Notes: generated from the sequence alone by a model not told the origin. 64,000 nucleotides of DNA from Variovorax gossypii (GCF_003965815.1 NZ_RXOE01000004.1:62001-126000), one strand, 5' to 3'; shown: positions 1-8,522, counted from the stretch's first letter. Program-made: numbers and translations.

Positions 1-1
1 G

Positions 2-250
2 GAAATCCGCCGCACCGCCCTGCCCGAGACCACGCTGAGCGGCGAAGCCAACCTGCTGGTGTGCCCGAACCTCGATTCGGCGCACATCCTCTACAACGTG
101 CTGAAGATGACCGGCGCCAACGGCATCACGGTCGGCCCGGTGCTGCTGGGCGCCGCGAGCTCGGCGCACGTGCTCACGCCTTCGTCGACGGTGCGCCGCA
201 TCATCAACATGACGGCGCTGGCGGTGGCGAAGGTCACGGTCGACAAGTAA
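2..250 (+). CDS. maeB: NADP-dependent malic enzyme, C-terminal end (partial)
   Basis: This is the last 82 codons of a gene that begins before the window. The visible peptide (LLVCPNLDSAHILYN, then ITVGPVLLGAA and VRRIINMTALAV) matches the end of the phosphotransacetylase-like domain that follows the malic enzyme domain in MaeB-type proteins. MaeB oxidatively decarboxylates malate to pyruvate in the cytoplasm. The phosphotransacetylase-like domain has a regulatory rather than catalytic role in the family. A stand-alone phosphate acetyltransferase could end similarly, but the NMTALAV ending favours MaeB. The gene converges on the racemase gene with only 17 bases between them. Confidence 0.8.
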   Translation, partial: EIRRTALPETTLSGEANLLVCPNLDSAHILYNVLKMTGANGITVGPVLLGAASSAHVLTPSSTVRRIINMTALAVAKVTVDK

Positions 251-267
251 GCAGCAGCAAGAGCCGC

Positions 268-1059
268 TCAGGCATGGAACGGTGACGCGACCGGCACGTC
301 GTCCGGGTCGAACACCTTCCATGCCAGCAGTTCCTCTTCCTCAGGCGGCGGCTCGCAGCCGCCCACGCGGCTGGGCTTCCAGCCGAAGCGTTGCCGCGTG
401 TCGGCCAGCGCCTCGGCGCGCTTGAAGGCGGCCAGCGCCGAATCGATGACCGGCACGCCCAGCACGTCCTGCAGCTGGCGATAGAAACCGAACTCCAGCG
501 TGCAGCCCAGGATCAGCGCCTCGGCGCCGTCCTCCTCGATGGCGCGGCGGCCCTGCTCGATCATGCGGCGCGCGGTTTCCTCGCGGTCGCGCTGGAAGTC
601 TTCCACCCCGAGCTGCAGCGCGCGGCACGAGGCCAGCAGGTGGCCGTGCCCGTACTCGCGCACGCGCGACTCGATGCGCGGCACCCACTTTCGTCGCCCG
701 ACGATGACCGACACCTTCTGCGCCAGGTTGGCCGCCACCTCGAACGAGGCCTGGCAGGGCGCGACCACCACCGTCTCGCCCGAGATCTCGCGCGCCTCGA
801 CCAGCACCGGGTCGTAGAAGCAGCCGAGCACCACCGCGTCGAACTTCTTCACGGCCGCGTCTCGCACCACGCGAACGATGTCGGCGCCCAGCAGCGCCTC
901 GTAGCTCTGGTACTCGACGTGATGGCGCACCGAGACGTTGCGCAGCGAAACCACCTCGACCTCGGTGTCAGGGTTCTTCACCTCGGCGAATTCACGGGCG
1001 AAGCGCTCGTTGTAGGTGTCGTTGCCGACCGTCCGTATCCATCGCACGCGCAGCGTCAT
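268..1059 (-). CDS. Asp/Glu/hydantoin racemase family protein
   Basis: The 263-residue cytoplasmic protein has the two-cysteine architecture of cofactor-independent racemases. Cys80 lies in VVLGCFYDP and Cys186 in ALILGCTLEFG, the two positions that act as proton donor and acceptor in hydantoin, aspartate and glutamate racemases. Length is normal for the family. The start is preceded by a strong AGGAGGAG site. It is the last gene of a three-gene unit (OPT transporter, DUF917 protein, racemase) on the minus strand, 22 bases after the DUF917 gene. The neighbours suggest racemisation of a hydantoin-like compound or the derived amino acid. The exact substrate cannot be read from the sequence, and a maleate isomerase-like activity is possible. 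Confidence 0.82.
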   Translation of the reverse strand: MTLRVRWIRTVGNDTYNERFAREFAEVKNPDTEVEVVSLRNVSVRHHVEYQSYEALLGADIVRVVRDAAVKKFDAVVLGCFYDPVLVEAREISGETVVVAPCQASFEVAANLAQKVSVIVGRRKWVPRIESRVREYGHGHLLASCRALQLGVEDFQRDREETARRMIEQGRRAIEEDGAEALILGCTLEFGFYRQLQDVLGVPVIDSALAAFKRAEALADTRQRFGWKPSRVGGCEPPPEEEELLAWKVFDPDDVPVASPFHA

Positions 1060-1081
1060 GGCGGCTCCTCCTTGCGCGCGC

Positions 1082-2146
1082 TCAGGCCAGCGCTTCCTCG
1101 GCGGGCGCGAAGGCCTCGCCGAGCGACTTCTCGAGCGGCCGGTAGAGCTCGGGCATGAACATCGTGCGTGACAGCAGCAGCCGCGCGCGCGGCGCGACCA
1201 GCACGCGCAGCCGCGCGCCCTGGCGCACGTGGGCCGACACCACCGGCCTGCCGTCGTCCGAGAAGGTCATCACGAGATCGGGGAAGCGGGCGATGCGCTT
1301 TCCTTCCTGCTCCAGCAGCATGTATTCGTTGATGAAGCGCATCGTGGTGCGCGCCGCGTCGTCGAGCTCGACGATGCCCACGTCCACCCCTTCCTGCTGT
1401 TCGCAGCGGTAGGTGCGCACCTCGCCCTCGGCCACGATGCGGCCTTCCAGCGAACGGGCCACCGCATCGACGCCGCCATCGAGGTACGTCTGGCCCAGCG
1501 CGATGGCATGGCTGATGGCGCCCGGCGCCCCGTGCCGGCGCGCATAGCCCACGCTGACCGGGTTACGCGCCACCGCCACGAGGCCGCCTGCCTCGACGGA
1601 GGCGCGGCGCACCACGGCGGAGGTCTGCTCCAGGCGGCCCGACACCACGCCTTCGACATAGCGATGCGGCTCGCCGCCCGCGTAGGCCTGCACCGAGAGG
1701 TAGTCGGGCTCGGTGTGCAGGCCTAGCGCGCCCATCACGCTCGACGGATGCGCGCGGCCGTTGCAGGCCAGGTCGATCACGGGCAGCCCGCTCATCGCGG
1801 CATGGAACCAGCCGTTGACCGTGGTCTCGGCGCCGTTCTCGTTGGCATGCAGGCCGACCAGCTTCTGGCCCGCCGGCAGTTCGCGGCGCAGCAACTCCAG
1901 CGTGCGCAGCAGGTGCGCAGGCTGCACGTGCGGATCGGGCGCGGCCGGGGCGCCGACCAGCGCCATGGTGGCGGTGAGCGCCGAGTCGTCGAATTCGTCG
2001 ATGCTCCACAGCTGCGGCGTGCCGACCTGCAGCGCCAGCTTCGCGGCGCGCTCGCCGGACTCGATCAGCCCACCGCCACCGCCGCCGAGGATGGCGCCGC
2101 CCCAGATGGCCGCGCGGACGTCGTCGCTTGTCAGATTGCGTTTCAT
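1082..2146 (-). CDS. DUF917 (S-Me-THD family) protein
   Basis: The 354-residue protein begins with the hallmark of the DUF917 family: a short helix followed by a glycine-rich turn (AAIWGGAILGGGGGG, about residues 12-26). A central segment contains the ATTVNGWFHAAMSGLPVIDLAC-type region. Databases relate this family to S-methyl-thiohydantoin desulfurase and to hydantoinase-like proteins. It commonly sits beside hydantoin transporters and racemases, as here. It is expected to act in the cytoplasm on a cyclic amide. Fifty-nine bases separate it from the upstream OPT gene. The family is poorly characterised biochemically, so the reaction remains an inference from context. Confidence 0.8.
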   Translation of the reverse strand: MKRNLTSDDVRAAIWGGAILGGGGGGLIESGERAAKLALQVGTPQLWSIDEFDDSALTATMALVGAPAAPDPHVQPAHLLRTLELLRRELPAGQKLVGLHANENGAETTVNGWFHAAMSGLPVIDLACNGRAHPSSVMGALGLHTEPDYLSVQAYAGGEPHRYVEGVVSGRLEQTSAVVRRASVEAGGLVAVARNPVSVGYARRHGAPGAISHAIALGQTYLDGGVDAVARSLEGRIVAEGEVRTYRCEQQEGVDVGIVELDDAARTTMRFINEYMLLEQEGKRIARFPDLVMTFSDDGRPVVSAHVRQGARLRVLVAPRARLLLSRTMFMPELYRPLEKSLGEAFAPAEEALA

Positions 2147-2206
2147 GGATTCGTGGTTCCTGTGTGATGAAGGGAAGGAGGAAAGGCGGAGCGCGGTGCC
2201 GGAGCA

Positions 2207-3853
2207 CTACTTGCGCAGGCTCTTCACCGCGCCCGAGAAGAAGCTGTAGAGCGCGTCGCCCGCGATGACGCCGCCTGCGAACACTTCGAGCCGTTCTCGC
2301 GCCGCAGCGCCAAGAACGCGATGCACGACCAACCGGCAGGCGATGCCAGCCGCGACCATCCAGCCAGCCATCGGGCTCGCGATGAGCAGGCCGGTGGCGA
2401 ACAGCACCCCGAGCTGCTGTCGCGCGCCGCCCACGATCTGCAGCAGCGCGCCGGGCAGCGCCCACAGCGCGAGGTTGCGCGCCGTGTCGCCCGAGATGCC
2501 TGCCTTGATGGCCGCCACGTAGGCCGCGTTGATGGGCGCCGGCTGGTGGTTGGCGAAGAACAGCCTGTAGCTGCAGGCCACGACCACGATGGCCACGGCG
2601 AAGCCCACCATGCCCGCGATCATCTGTTCGCGCCGGCCCGCTATCTCGAAGGACGTGCCCGATGTCTCGCCGCGCAGCAGGTGCCCGGCCTTCAGGTCGT
2701 AGCCCATGTCGGCGAAGGCCGGCCCGGTGGCCGCGGAGAAGCCCGCCAGCACCACCAGCGCCTCGGGCGGAAAGCCGATCAGGATGCCGATCAGCAGCGA
2801 GATCAGCGCCACCGCGAAGGCCGGGAACCAGCCCGAGTGCATGGCCGCGATGCCCACGATCAGCTCGTGCACGAAGGCCGCGAAGGTGCCGTAGACGACG
2901 AAGCACACGAGCATGCCGGGCGACATGCCGGTGTACACGCCCGTGCCCACCGCCAGCAGCACCATGATCGCGAGATAGCCCACGCCGCCGAGGCGCAGCG
3001 ATCGGCCCAGCGCGGTGGCACCGCGTGCCTCCAGCGACGCAGCTGCGCCTGTGCCGGGCGCGGCGGAGCCGTGCCTCTTCAGCACCACGCGCCCCACCTG
3101 CACCAGCGCCACGATGCCCGCGCCGATCATCATTCCGTGCGGCACGTAGCGCGCGCCGATGTCGAAGCCGAAGAGCTGCGCCGAGTAGCCCCGCAGCAGC
3201 AGGCCGATGCCGAAGGCGGTCATCGCGCCGAGTCCGCCGATCAGCGCCACGCCGAAGGCCGACATCGGCAGCTTGAACACCGCGCCCGCCACGCCCGTGG
3301 CCAGCCCGCCCAACAAGAGCCAGGCCTGCTTGCCGCCGCCGTCGCCCGCCTTGATGGCCTCGGCCGCCGCGATGCCCAGCGGCCACGGGTTCTTCGCCGG
3401 GAAGGCGGGCGTGTCGAACATGCGGTAGAGCAGCCAGGCATCGAGCAGCATCGCCAGGCTCACGCCGACGAGCATGGGCACAACCATGTCGGGCAGCCCG
3501 AACAGGAAGGGAATGCCGATGGGCAGGAACAGGCTGTTGGCGGCGCCGAAGGTGGCCGACGAGATGCTGGTCTGCGCGAGGTTCTGCGCATGCACCGAGC
3601 GGAAGCCCCGGAACATGGCCAGCGGCACGCGCGCCAGCGTCATCGCCGCGAGCGCACCGATCAGCGAGGTGCTCGGCGTGATGCCCAGGCTCGCCAGCAT
3701 CTGGATGCCGACGATGGCGCCGAACACGCTCAGCACCACCGTCAGGATCAGGTTGGCCGGCGCCAGTGCCTTCGGGTGCAGTTCCGGTGACGGACGGGCG
3801 GCGTCGCCCTCCTGCAGCGGCATCGCCGCTGTTGCCTCGTGGTTCATGGTCAT
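2207..3853 (-). CDS. OPT family transporter
   Basis: This is a polytopic inner-membrane protein of about 548 residues with at least a dozen hydrophobic segments. It has the oligopeptide-transporter (OPT) features NLILTVVLSVFGAIVGIQML near the N terminus and a C-terminal half with PMAGWMVAAGIACR and GGVIAGDALYSFFSGAVKS. OPT proteins are secondary importers of peptides, metal chelates or related compounds. The start at 3853 was chosen because GGAA lies about nine bases upstream. ATGs at 3847 and 3868 are alternatives, and the latter falls inside the operator palindrome. With the DUF917 and racemase genes it probably forms a hydantoin or dipeptide-like uptake and catabolism unit. Confidence 0.83.
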   Translation of the reverse strand: MTMNHEATAAMPLQEGDAARPSPELHPKALAPANLILTVVLSVFGAIVGIQMLASLGITPSTSLIGALAAMTLARVPLAMFRGFRSVHAQNLAQTSISSATFGAANSLFLPIGIPFLFGLPDMVVPMLVGVSLAMLLDAWLLYRMFDTPAFPAKNPWPLGIAAAEAIKAGDGGGKQAWLLLGGLATGVAGAVFKLPMSAFGVALIGGLGAMTAFGIGLLLRGYSAQLFGFDIGARYVPHGMMIGAGIVALVQVGRVVLKRHGSAAPGTGAAASLEARGATALGRSLRLGGVGYLAIMVLLAVGTGVYTGMSPGMLVCFVVYGTFAAFVHELIVGIAAMHSGWFPAFAVALISLLIGILIGFPPEALVVLAGFSAATGPAFADMGYDLKAGHLLRGETSGTSFEIAGRREQMIAGMVGFAVAIVVVACSYRLFFANHQPAPINAAYVAAIKAGISGDTARNLALWALPGALLQIVGGARQQLGVLFATGLLIASPMAGWMVAAGIACRLVVHRVLGAAARERLEVFAGGVIAGDALYSFFSGAVKSLRK

Positions 3854-3860
3854 TTTCTGA

Positions 3861-3895
3861 AGTTCCATTTTATGGAACTCAATCCAATAAAATTG
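3861..3895. promoter_or_regulatory. Tandem palindromic operators between OPT operon and IclR gene
   Basis: A perfect palindrome AGTTCCAT-TTT-ATGGAACT lies at 3861-3879. Twenty bases away, centre to centre, is a weaker copy with the perfect core CAAT-AAA-ATTG at 3885-3895. Both have a three-base spacer. They lie in the divergent region between the OPT gene and the IclR-family gene. IclR-family dimers bind short palindromes of this size, so the likely function is an operator for the adjacent regulator. The sites overlap the expected 5' leader of the OPT transcript, which suits repression. Binding is inferred, not shown. Confidence 0.65.
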
Positions 3896-4003
3896 AACCA
3901 AATGATAGAACCCGCCGAAGCGCTGTCAAGGCTGGTTCACCCCGAGCCGGCGGACGCGTTCCGCGCCGAACCTATGATTCCCACCCGCCAACCCATCTGA
4001 ACT

Positions 4004-4777
4004 ATGAGCACCCTCGCCAACGCCATGGACGTCCTGAAGCTGATCGCGCGGCTGCGCCGCGACATCACGGTGACCGACGTGGTGACGGAGCTGGGCCTGC
4101 CGAAGAGCTCGGCCTCGCGCACCCTCAGCATGATGGCGGGCTACGGCTTTCTCGATCGCGACGCGGCCACGCGCGCCTACCGGCCGGGCGGCGTGATCAT
4201 GGAAGCCTCGTACCACTTCCGCGCTTCGCGCAACGCCGCCTCGCTGGTGGAGGAAGCGCTCGACGCGCTGGTGGCCGAGACGCGCTTCACCGGCTACATC
4301 AACGTGCTCGACGGCGCCGACACGCTCGTGATCCAGATGCGCGCCGGCGCCGGCGCGCTGCAGATCTACACGCCGCCGGGAAGCCGCGCACCGGCCTACT
4401 CCAGCGCCATGGGCCGCGCCTTGCTCGCGCGGCAGGGCGACGCCGAAGTGACTGCCCTGCTGGGCGGCCGGCTAGACCAGGGACGCGGTGACGCACCCCG
4501 CACGCGCAAGGACCTGCTGGCGCGCCTCGCGGTGATCCGCGAAACCGGCTGGGCCCTGTCGCGCGGCGAGTACGTGACCAACGTGGCGGGCATCTCTTCC
4601 GCCGTGTTCGACCCGGCCACGCGACAGGCCTACGCCTTCGGCATCGCGCTGCCCGCGGAGCTGCTGTCGGACGCGCTGGTCGAGCGCTTCGGCGCCATCG
4701 TGCGCGATGCCGCCGCGAGCGTCGGCAAGCGCGTCGGCGATCCGTACTGGCTCGCATTCGGTGCAAGCGCCCCCTGA
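4004..4777 (+). CDS. IclR family transcriptional regulator
   Basis: The 257-residue protein has an N-terminal winged helix-turn-helix (about residues 1-65, including VTDVVTELGLPKSSASRTLSMM). An IclR effector-binding domain follows (about 80-250), with the typical AYSSAMGRALLA and SRGEYVTNVAGISSAVFD stretches. Proteins of this family sense small aromatic or organic acid effectors. It is divergent from the OPT-DUF917-racemase operon, with the tandem palindromes in between. It is also codirectional with and upstream of the NMT1-type ABC operon, so it may control both. Confidence 0.9.
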   Translation: MSTLANAMDVLKLIARLRRDITVTDVVTELGLPKSSASRTLSMMAGYGFLDRDAATRAYRPGGVIMEASYHFRASRNAASLVEEALDALVAETRFTGYINVLDGADTLVIQMRAGAGALQIYTPPGSRAPAYSSAMGRALLARQGDAEVTALLGGRLDQGRGDAPRTRKDLLARLAVIRETGWALSRGEYVTNVAGISSAVFDPATRQAYAFGIALPAELLSDALVERFGAIVRDAAASVGKRVGDPYWLAFGASAP

Positions 4778-4879
4778 AACCGAAGGGATTTCCCGCCGAA
4801 GGTGCGAAATGCGGGAGCGACGCACCAGTTCGATCCGCAGGAAGGGTTCGCACCAATCACGTGCGGGCACCGTTTTTGC

Positions 4880-4899
4880 TTGAATGCAGAAGCATTCAA
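4880..4899. promoter_or_regulatory. Inverted repeat upstream of the NMT1-type ABC operon
   Basis: TTGAATGC-AGAA-GCATTCAA is a perfect 8-bp inverted repeat with a four-base spacer. It ends 30 bases before the receptor start codon, in the 152-bp gap after the IclR gene. Its sequence differs from the AGTTCCAT palindromes at 3861-3879, so it may bind another regulator or form a small leader hairpin. Nothing else recognisable was seen in the gap. Confidence 0.45.
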
Positions 4900-4929
4900 T
4901 CCCCTTTCATCCAACGGATCGATCTCCGC

Positions 4930-5961
4930 ATGAACAAGCGCCAACTGCTCCAGTCCTTCCTCGCCGCCTCGGCCCTCAGCTTCGGCCTCACCCCGGCCTT
5001 TGCGCAGACCTCGACGCCGATCAAGTTCCAGCTCGACTGGCGCTTCGAAGGACCGGCCGCGCTGTTCCTGCATCCCGCCGCCAAGGGCTACTTCAAGGCC
5101 GCCGGCCTCGACGTGACCATCGATGCCGGCAACGGCTCGGGCGGCACCGTCACGCGCGTGGCCTCGGGTGCCTACGACATGGGCTTCGCCGACCTCGCGG
5201 CGCTGATGGAGTTCCACGCCAACAACCCCGACAGCCCCAACAAGCCGGTCGCGGTGATGATGGTCTACAACAACACGCCGGCATCGGTCATGACGCTCAA
5301 GAAGAGCGGCATCACCAAGCCCGCCGACCTCACGGGCAAGAAGCTGGGCGCGCCGGTGTTCGACGCGGGCCGCCGCGCCTTCCCGATCTTCGCGAAGGCC
5401 AACAACATCGGCACGGTCAACTGGACCGCCATGGACCCGACGCTGCGCGAGACCATGCTGATGCGCGGCGACATCGACGCCATCACCGGCTTCACCTTCA
5501 CCTCGCTGCTCAACCTCGAGGCGCGCGGCGCCAAGACGGCCGACGTGGTGATCCTCCCCTACCCCGACTACGGCGTGAAGCTGTACGGCAACGTCATCAT
5601 CGCCTCGCCCAAGCTCATCAAGGAGCACCCGGAGGCGGTGAAGAAATTCCTCTCGGCCTTCGCCAAGGGCGCGAAGGAAGTCATCGCCAATCCGGCGGTG
5701 GCCATCGAGTCGGTGAAGGCGCGCGACGGCATCATCGACAGCAAGCTCGAGACGCGCCGCCTGCAGCTGGCCATCGACACCGTCATCAACAGCGCAGACG
5801 CGCGCGCCGAAGGCTTCGGCGCAGTCAACGCGGGCCGCATGTCGCTGATGGCCTCGCAGGTGTCGGACGCCTTCAACACCAAGACGCGCGTGAGCCCCGA
5901 CGCGGTGTGGACCGCCGCGCTGCTGCCGCCGGCCGCCGAACTGAACATCCTGAAGAAGTGA
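4930..5961 (+). CDS. ABC transporter substrate-binding protein, NMT1/SsuA-like
   Basis: The protein has 343 residues and a cleavable signal peptide (MNKRQLLQSFLAASALSFG, cleavage after AFA-Q). The mature part has the NMT1/THI5-like periplasmic fold: KFQLDWRFEGPAALFLHPAAKGYFKAAGLDV is a close fit to the receptor class that binds sulfonates, taurine, nitrate or pyrimidine precursors. The start is placed at the ATG directly before the charged n-region of the signal. It is the first gene of a three-gene importer operon and its stop overlaps the ATPase start. The ligand is not evident from sequence. Its closest relative in the window is the receptor at 54139. Confidence 0.9.
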   Translation: MNKRQLLQSFLAASALSFGLTPAFAQTSTPIKFQLDWRFEGPAALFLHPAAKGYFKAAGLDVTIDAGNGSGGTVTRVASGAYDMGFADLAALMEFHANNPDSPNKPVAVMMVYNNTPASVMTLKKSGITKPADLTGKKLGAPVFDAGRRAFPIFAKANNIGTVNWTAMDPTLRETMLMRGDIDAITGFTFTSLLNLEARGAKTADVVILPYPDYGVKLYGNVIIASPKLIKEHPEAVKKFLSAFAKGAKEVIANPAVAIESVKARDGIIDSKLETRRLQLAIDTVINSADARAEGFGAVNAGRMSLMASQVSDAFNTKTRVSPDAVWTAALLPPAAELNILKK

Positions 5962-6833
5962 TGGCAGCCGCATCGCAGGACGCGGCCGCAGCCCCTTTCG
6001 TCGCTCCCTTCGTCGACTTCCAGGACGTCTGGCTCGCCTACAACGAGGAGCTGCTGCGCGCCAACCACTTCGCGGTCGAGGCCATCGACCTGAAGGTCAA
6101 GCGCGGCGAGTTCATCGCCATCGTCGGCCCCTCGGGCTGCGGCAAGTCGACCTTCATGAAGCTCACCACCGGGCTGAAGATGCCGTCGATGGGCAAGATC
6201 CGCATCGACGGCCAGCCCGTGACCGGGCCACTGAAGATCTCGGGCATGGCCTTCCAGGCGCCTTCGCTGCTGCCGTGGCGCACCACGGTCGACAACGTGC
6301 TGCTGCCGCTGGAGATCGTCGAGCCCTACCGCTCCAGCTTCAAGGCGAAGCGCAAGGAGTACGAGGAGCGCGCCCGCCGCCTGCTGCAGAAGGTGGGCCT
6401 GGGCGGCTACGAGGACAAGTTCCCGTGGCAGCTCTCGGGCGGCATGCAGCAGCGCGCGAGCATCTGCCGCGCGCTCATCCACGAGCCCAAGATGCTGCTG
6501 CTCGACGAGCCCTTCGGCGCGCTCGACGCGTTCACGCGCGAGGAGCTGTGGTGCATCCTGCGCGACCTCTGGACCGAGCAGCAGTTCAACGTGATCCTGG
6601 TGACGCACGACCTGCGCGAGTCGGTGTTCCTCGCCGATACGGTGTACGTGATGAGCAAGAGCCCCGGCCGCTTCGTGGTGAAGCGCGAGATCGACCTGCC
6701 GCGCCCGCGCGAGCTCGAGCTCACCTACACGAAGGAGTTCACCGACATCGTGCTGGAGCTGCGCGGGCACATCGGAGCCATCCGCAATACCGGCGCGAGC
6801 GCCGCCCAGTCCGCCGCGGCGGTATCTCACTGA
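5961..6833 (+). CDS. ABC transporter ATP-binding protein, SsuB/TauB-like
   Basis: The protein has 290 residues. It carries Walker A GPSGCGKST (residues 56-64), the Q-loop in GMAFQAPSLLPWR, the signature LSGGMQQR, Walker B LLLDEPFGALD and the switch histidine in LVTHDLRES. It is typical of the nitrate/sulfonate/taurine importer group. The start codon shares one base with the receptor stop (TGATG), which indicates translational coupling. It energises import together with the permease 13 bases downstream. Confidence 0.93.
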   Translation: MAAASQDAAAAPFVAPFVDFQDVWLAYNEELLRANHFAVEAIDLKVKRGEFIAIVGPSGCGKSTFMKLTTGLKMPSMGKIRIDGQPVTGPLKISGMAFQAPSLLPWRTTVDNVLLPLEIVEPYRSSFKAKRKEYEERARRLLQKVGLGGYEDKFPWQLSGGMQQRASICRALIHEPKMLLLDEPFGALDAFTREELWCILRDLWTEQQFNVILVTHDLRESVFLADTVYVMSKSPGRFVVKREIDLPRPRELELTYTKEFTDIVLELRGHIGAIRNTGASAAQSAAAVSH

Positions 6834-6846
6834 GGGCGCGCGACAC

Positions 6847-7617
6847 ATGAAGAACACCAGGCAAATCGAACGCTGGTCGCCCTGGCTGCTGCTCGTGGCG
6901 GTGATCCTGCTGTGGCAGATCATCTGCTCGGCCTTCGAGGTTTCCGACTTCATCTTCCCGAGCCCGTGGCGCATCTGGAACCAGTTCTGGGAATTCAAGG
7001 AAGTCATCGCGGGCCACGCGTGGCGCACCTTCTGGGTCACGATGGCGGGCTTCGGCCTGGCGATCGTGGTGGGCGTGCTGCTGGGCTTCGTGATCGGCAG
7101 CTCGCGCATCGCGTACGCGGCGATCTACCCGCTGATGACGGCCTTCAACGCGCTGCCCAAGGCGGCCTTCGTGCCGATCCTGGTCGTGTGGTTCGGCATC
7201 GGCATCGGGCCGGCGATCCTCACGGCCTTCCTGATCAGCTTCTTCCCGATCATGGTCAACATCGCGACCGGCCTCGCCACGCTCGAACCCGAGCTGGAAG
7301 ACGTGCTGCGCGTGCTGGGCGCCAGGCGCTGGGACGTGCTCATGAAGATCGGCCTGCCGCGCTCCATGCCCTACTTCTTCGGCTCGCTGAAGGTGGCGAT
7401 TACGCTGGCCTTCGTCGGCACCACGGTGAGCGAGATGACGGCGGCCAACGAAGGCATCGGCTACCTGCTGATCTCAGCCGGCTCGGCCATGCAGATGGGC
7501 CTGGCCTTCGCGGGCCTGATGGTGGTGGGCGCGATGGCGATGCTGATGTATGAACTCTTCAGCGTGGTCGAGAAGCACACCACGGGGTGGGCGCACCGGG
7601 GCTCCCAGAACCAGTGA
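6847..7617 (+). CDS. ABC transporter permease, SsuC/TauC-like
   Basis: This inner-membrane protein has 256 residues and about six membrane segments. The EAA-like loop is visible around residues 150-170 (EDVLRVLGARRWDVLMKIGLPRSMP), which contacts the ATPase. Length and motifs fit BPD_transp_1 permeases of the sulfonate/nitrate family. It is the last gene of the importer operon and converges on the GntR-type gene with 34 bases between them. Confidence 0.92.
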   Translation: MKNTRQIERWSPWLLLVAVILLWQIICSAFEVSDFIFPSPWRIWNQFWEFKEVIAGHAWRTFWVTMAGFGLAIVVGVLLGFVIGSSRIAYAAIYPLMTAFNALPKAAFVPILVVWFGIGIGPAILTAFLISFFPIMVNIATGLATLEPELEDVLRVLGARRWDVLMKIGLPRSMPYFFGSLKVAITLAFVGTTVSEMTAANEGIGYLLISAGSAMQMGLAFAGLMVVGAMAMLMYELFSVVEKHTTGWAHRGSQNQ

Positions 7618-7651
7618 GCCACCGCGTCGATGCGGGCGATGCAGGCTGCGG

Positions 7652-8398
7652 CTACGAAGCCGAACGCTGCAGCCGCATCGACACCGAGAACCGGTCCGCC
7701 GGATGGACCGACACCGAAACCTCGAAAGCCAGCCCCTCGGCATCGAGATAGCGGCGCACGATCTTCAGCGCCGCCGCGCCCTGCTCCACCTGCAGGGCCT
7801 TCGCCATCGCCGCGTCCCTGACGATGTCGGCACGCACGTCCTGGTGGATTTCCACGATCTGCCGGCCGTAGCGCTCGGCGATCAGTGAGCTGACGAGGGT
7901 GCCGGGCGACTCCCGCACCAGGTCGCGAACTTCCGAATACGCCGGGTCGACGTACAGGTCGGTCCATCCGATGGGTCCGCCTTCTCCGCCGGTGTCGAGC
8001 CGCAGGCTGGAGATGCGCAGCCAGCGTGTGCCGGGCGCGCAATCCAGGTCCCTGGCCACCGGGGCCGCCACGGCCACCTCCTCGATCGACTGCACCTGCC
8101 GCAGGTACTCGGTGCCGAAGTGCACGAGATCGTCCACCGACGCGATCGAAGGGCGGAAGGTGTCGCGCGGCTTGGTCGCCTCGACGCGGGTTCCCGCGTT
8201 CTTGCGCCGCGACACGAGGCCCAGCCGCTGGAGTTCGGCCAACGCCGCCCTCACGGTATGGCGGCTGGTCTTGTAGTGGTCGCAGAGCTCGAGTTCCGTC
8301 GGGAGCACTGAGCCGACGGCGAAATGACCGCTGGCGATGGCTTCGGTGAGGTGACGCGAGATGTCGCTGTGGTGAGGCTTGGATGGCGAAGACATGTT
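7652..8398 (-). CDS. GntR family regulator, HutC/UTRA type
   Basis: The protein has about 248 residues. The winged helix is at about residues 10-75, with the classical GntR pattern GSVLPTELELCDHYKTSRHTVR followed by ALAELQRLGLVSRRKNAGTRV. A UTRA ligand-binding domain follows (about 90-245). The start at 8398 is preferred because a G-rich site precedes it. An in-frame ATG at 8419 lacks one, and longer versions would run through the operator region. The gene is divergent from the lyase-Bug-fumarase cluster. Two operator copies lie between, so it most likely controls that cluster and itself. Confidence 0.88.
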   Translation of the reverse strand, partial: NMSSPSKPHHSDISRHLTEAIASGHFAVGSVLPTELELCDHYKTSRHTVRAALAELQRLGLVSRRKNAGTRVEATKPRDTFRPSIASVDDLVHFGTEYLRQVQSIEEVAVAAPVARDLDCAPGTRWLRISSLRLDTGGEGGPIGWTDLYVDPAYSEVRDLVRESPGTLVSSLIAERYGRQIVEIHQDVRADIVRDAAMAKALQVEQGAAALKIVRRYLDAEGLAFEVSVSVHPADRFSVSMRLQRSAS

Positions 8399-8443
8399 GC
8401 CCCCGAGGATCGCATTCATGGCGTCAAGGGTAAACCCCGATTC

Positions 8444-8490
8444 GTCGAATATGTTCGGACATATTAAAGTCGAATATGTCCGAACATATT
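8444..8490. promoter_or_regulatory. Duplicated GntR-type operator (two 22-bp copies, 25-bp period)
   Basis: Two near-identical 22-bp copies lie at 8444-8465 and 8469-8490. Each contains the palindrome AATATGT-N4-ACATATT, with spacer TCGG in the first and CCGA in the second. The core GT-N4-AC between A/T arms agrees with the operator consensus of the GntR superfamily. The sites lie between the GntR gene and the lyase gene. The AT-rich arms stand out from the surrounding GC-rich sequence. Cooperative binding of two dimers is plausible. Confidence 0.75.
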
Positions 8491-8522
8491 TGCGTTCGCT
8501 GCTTCCACCTTCAACAACTCCC

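Noticed and set aside
2321..3790. Long plus-strand open frame opposite the OPT transporter gene
   Set aside because: Rich in His, Arg and Gln with no family match. The minus strand shows transmembrane helices and OPT motifs.
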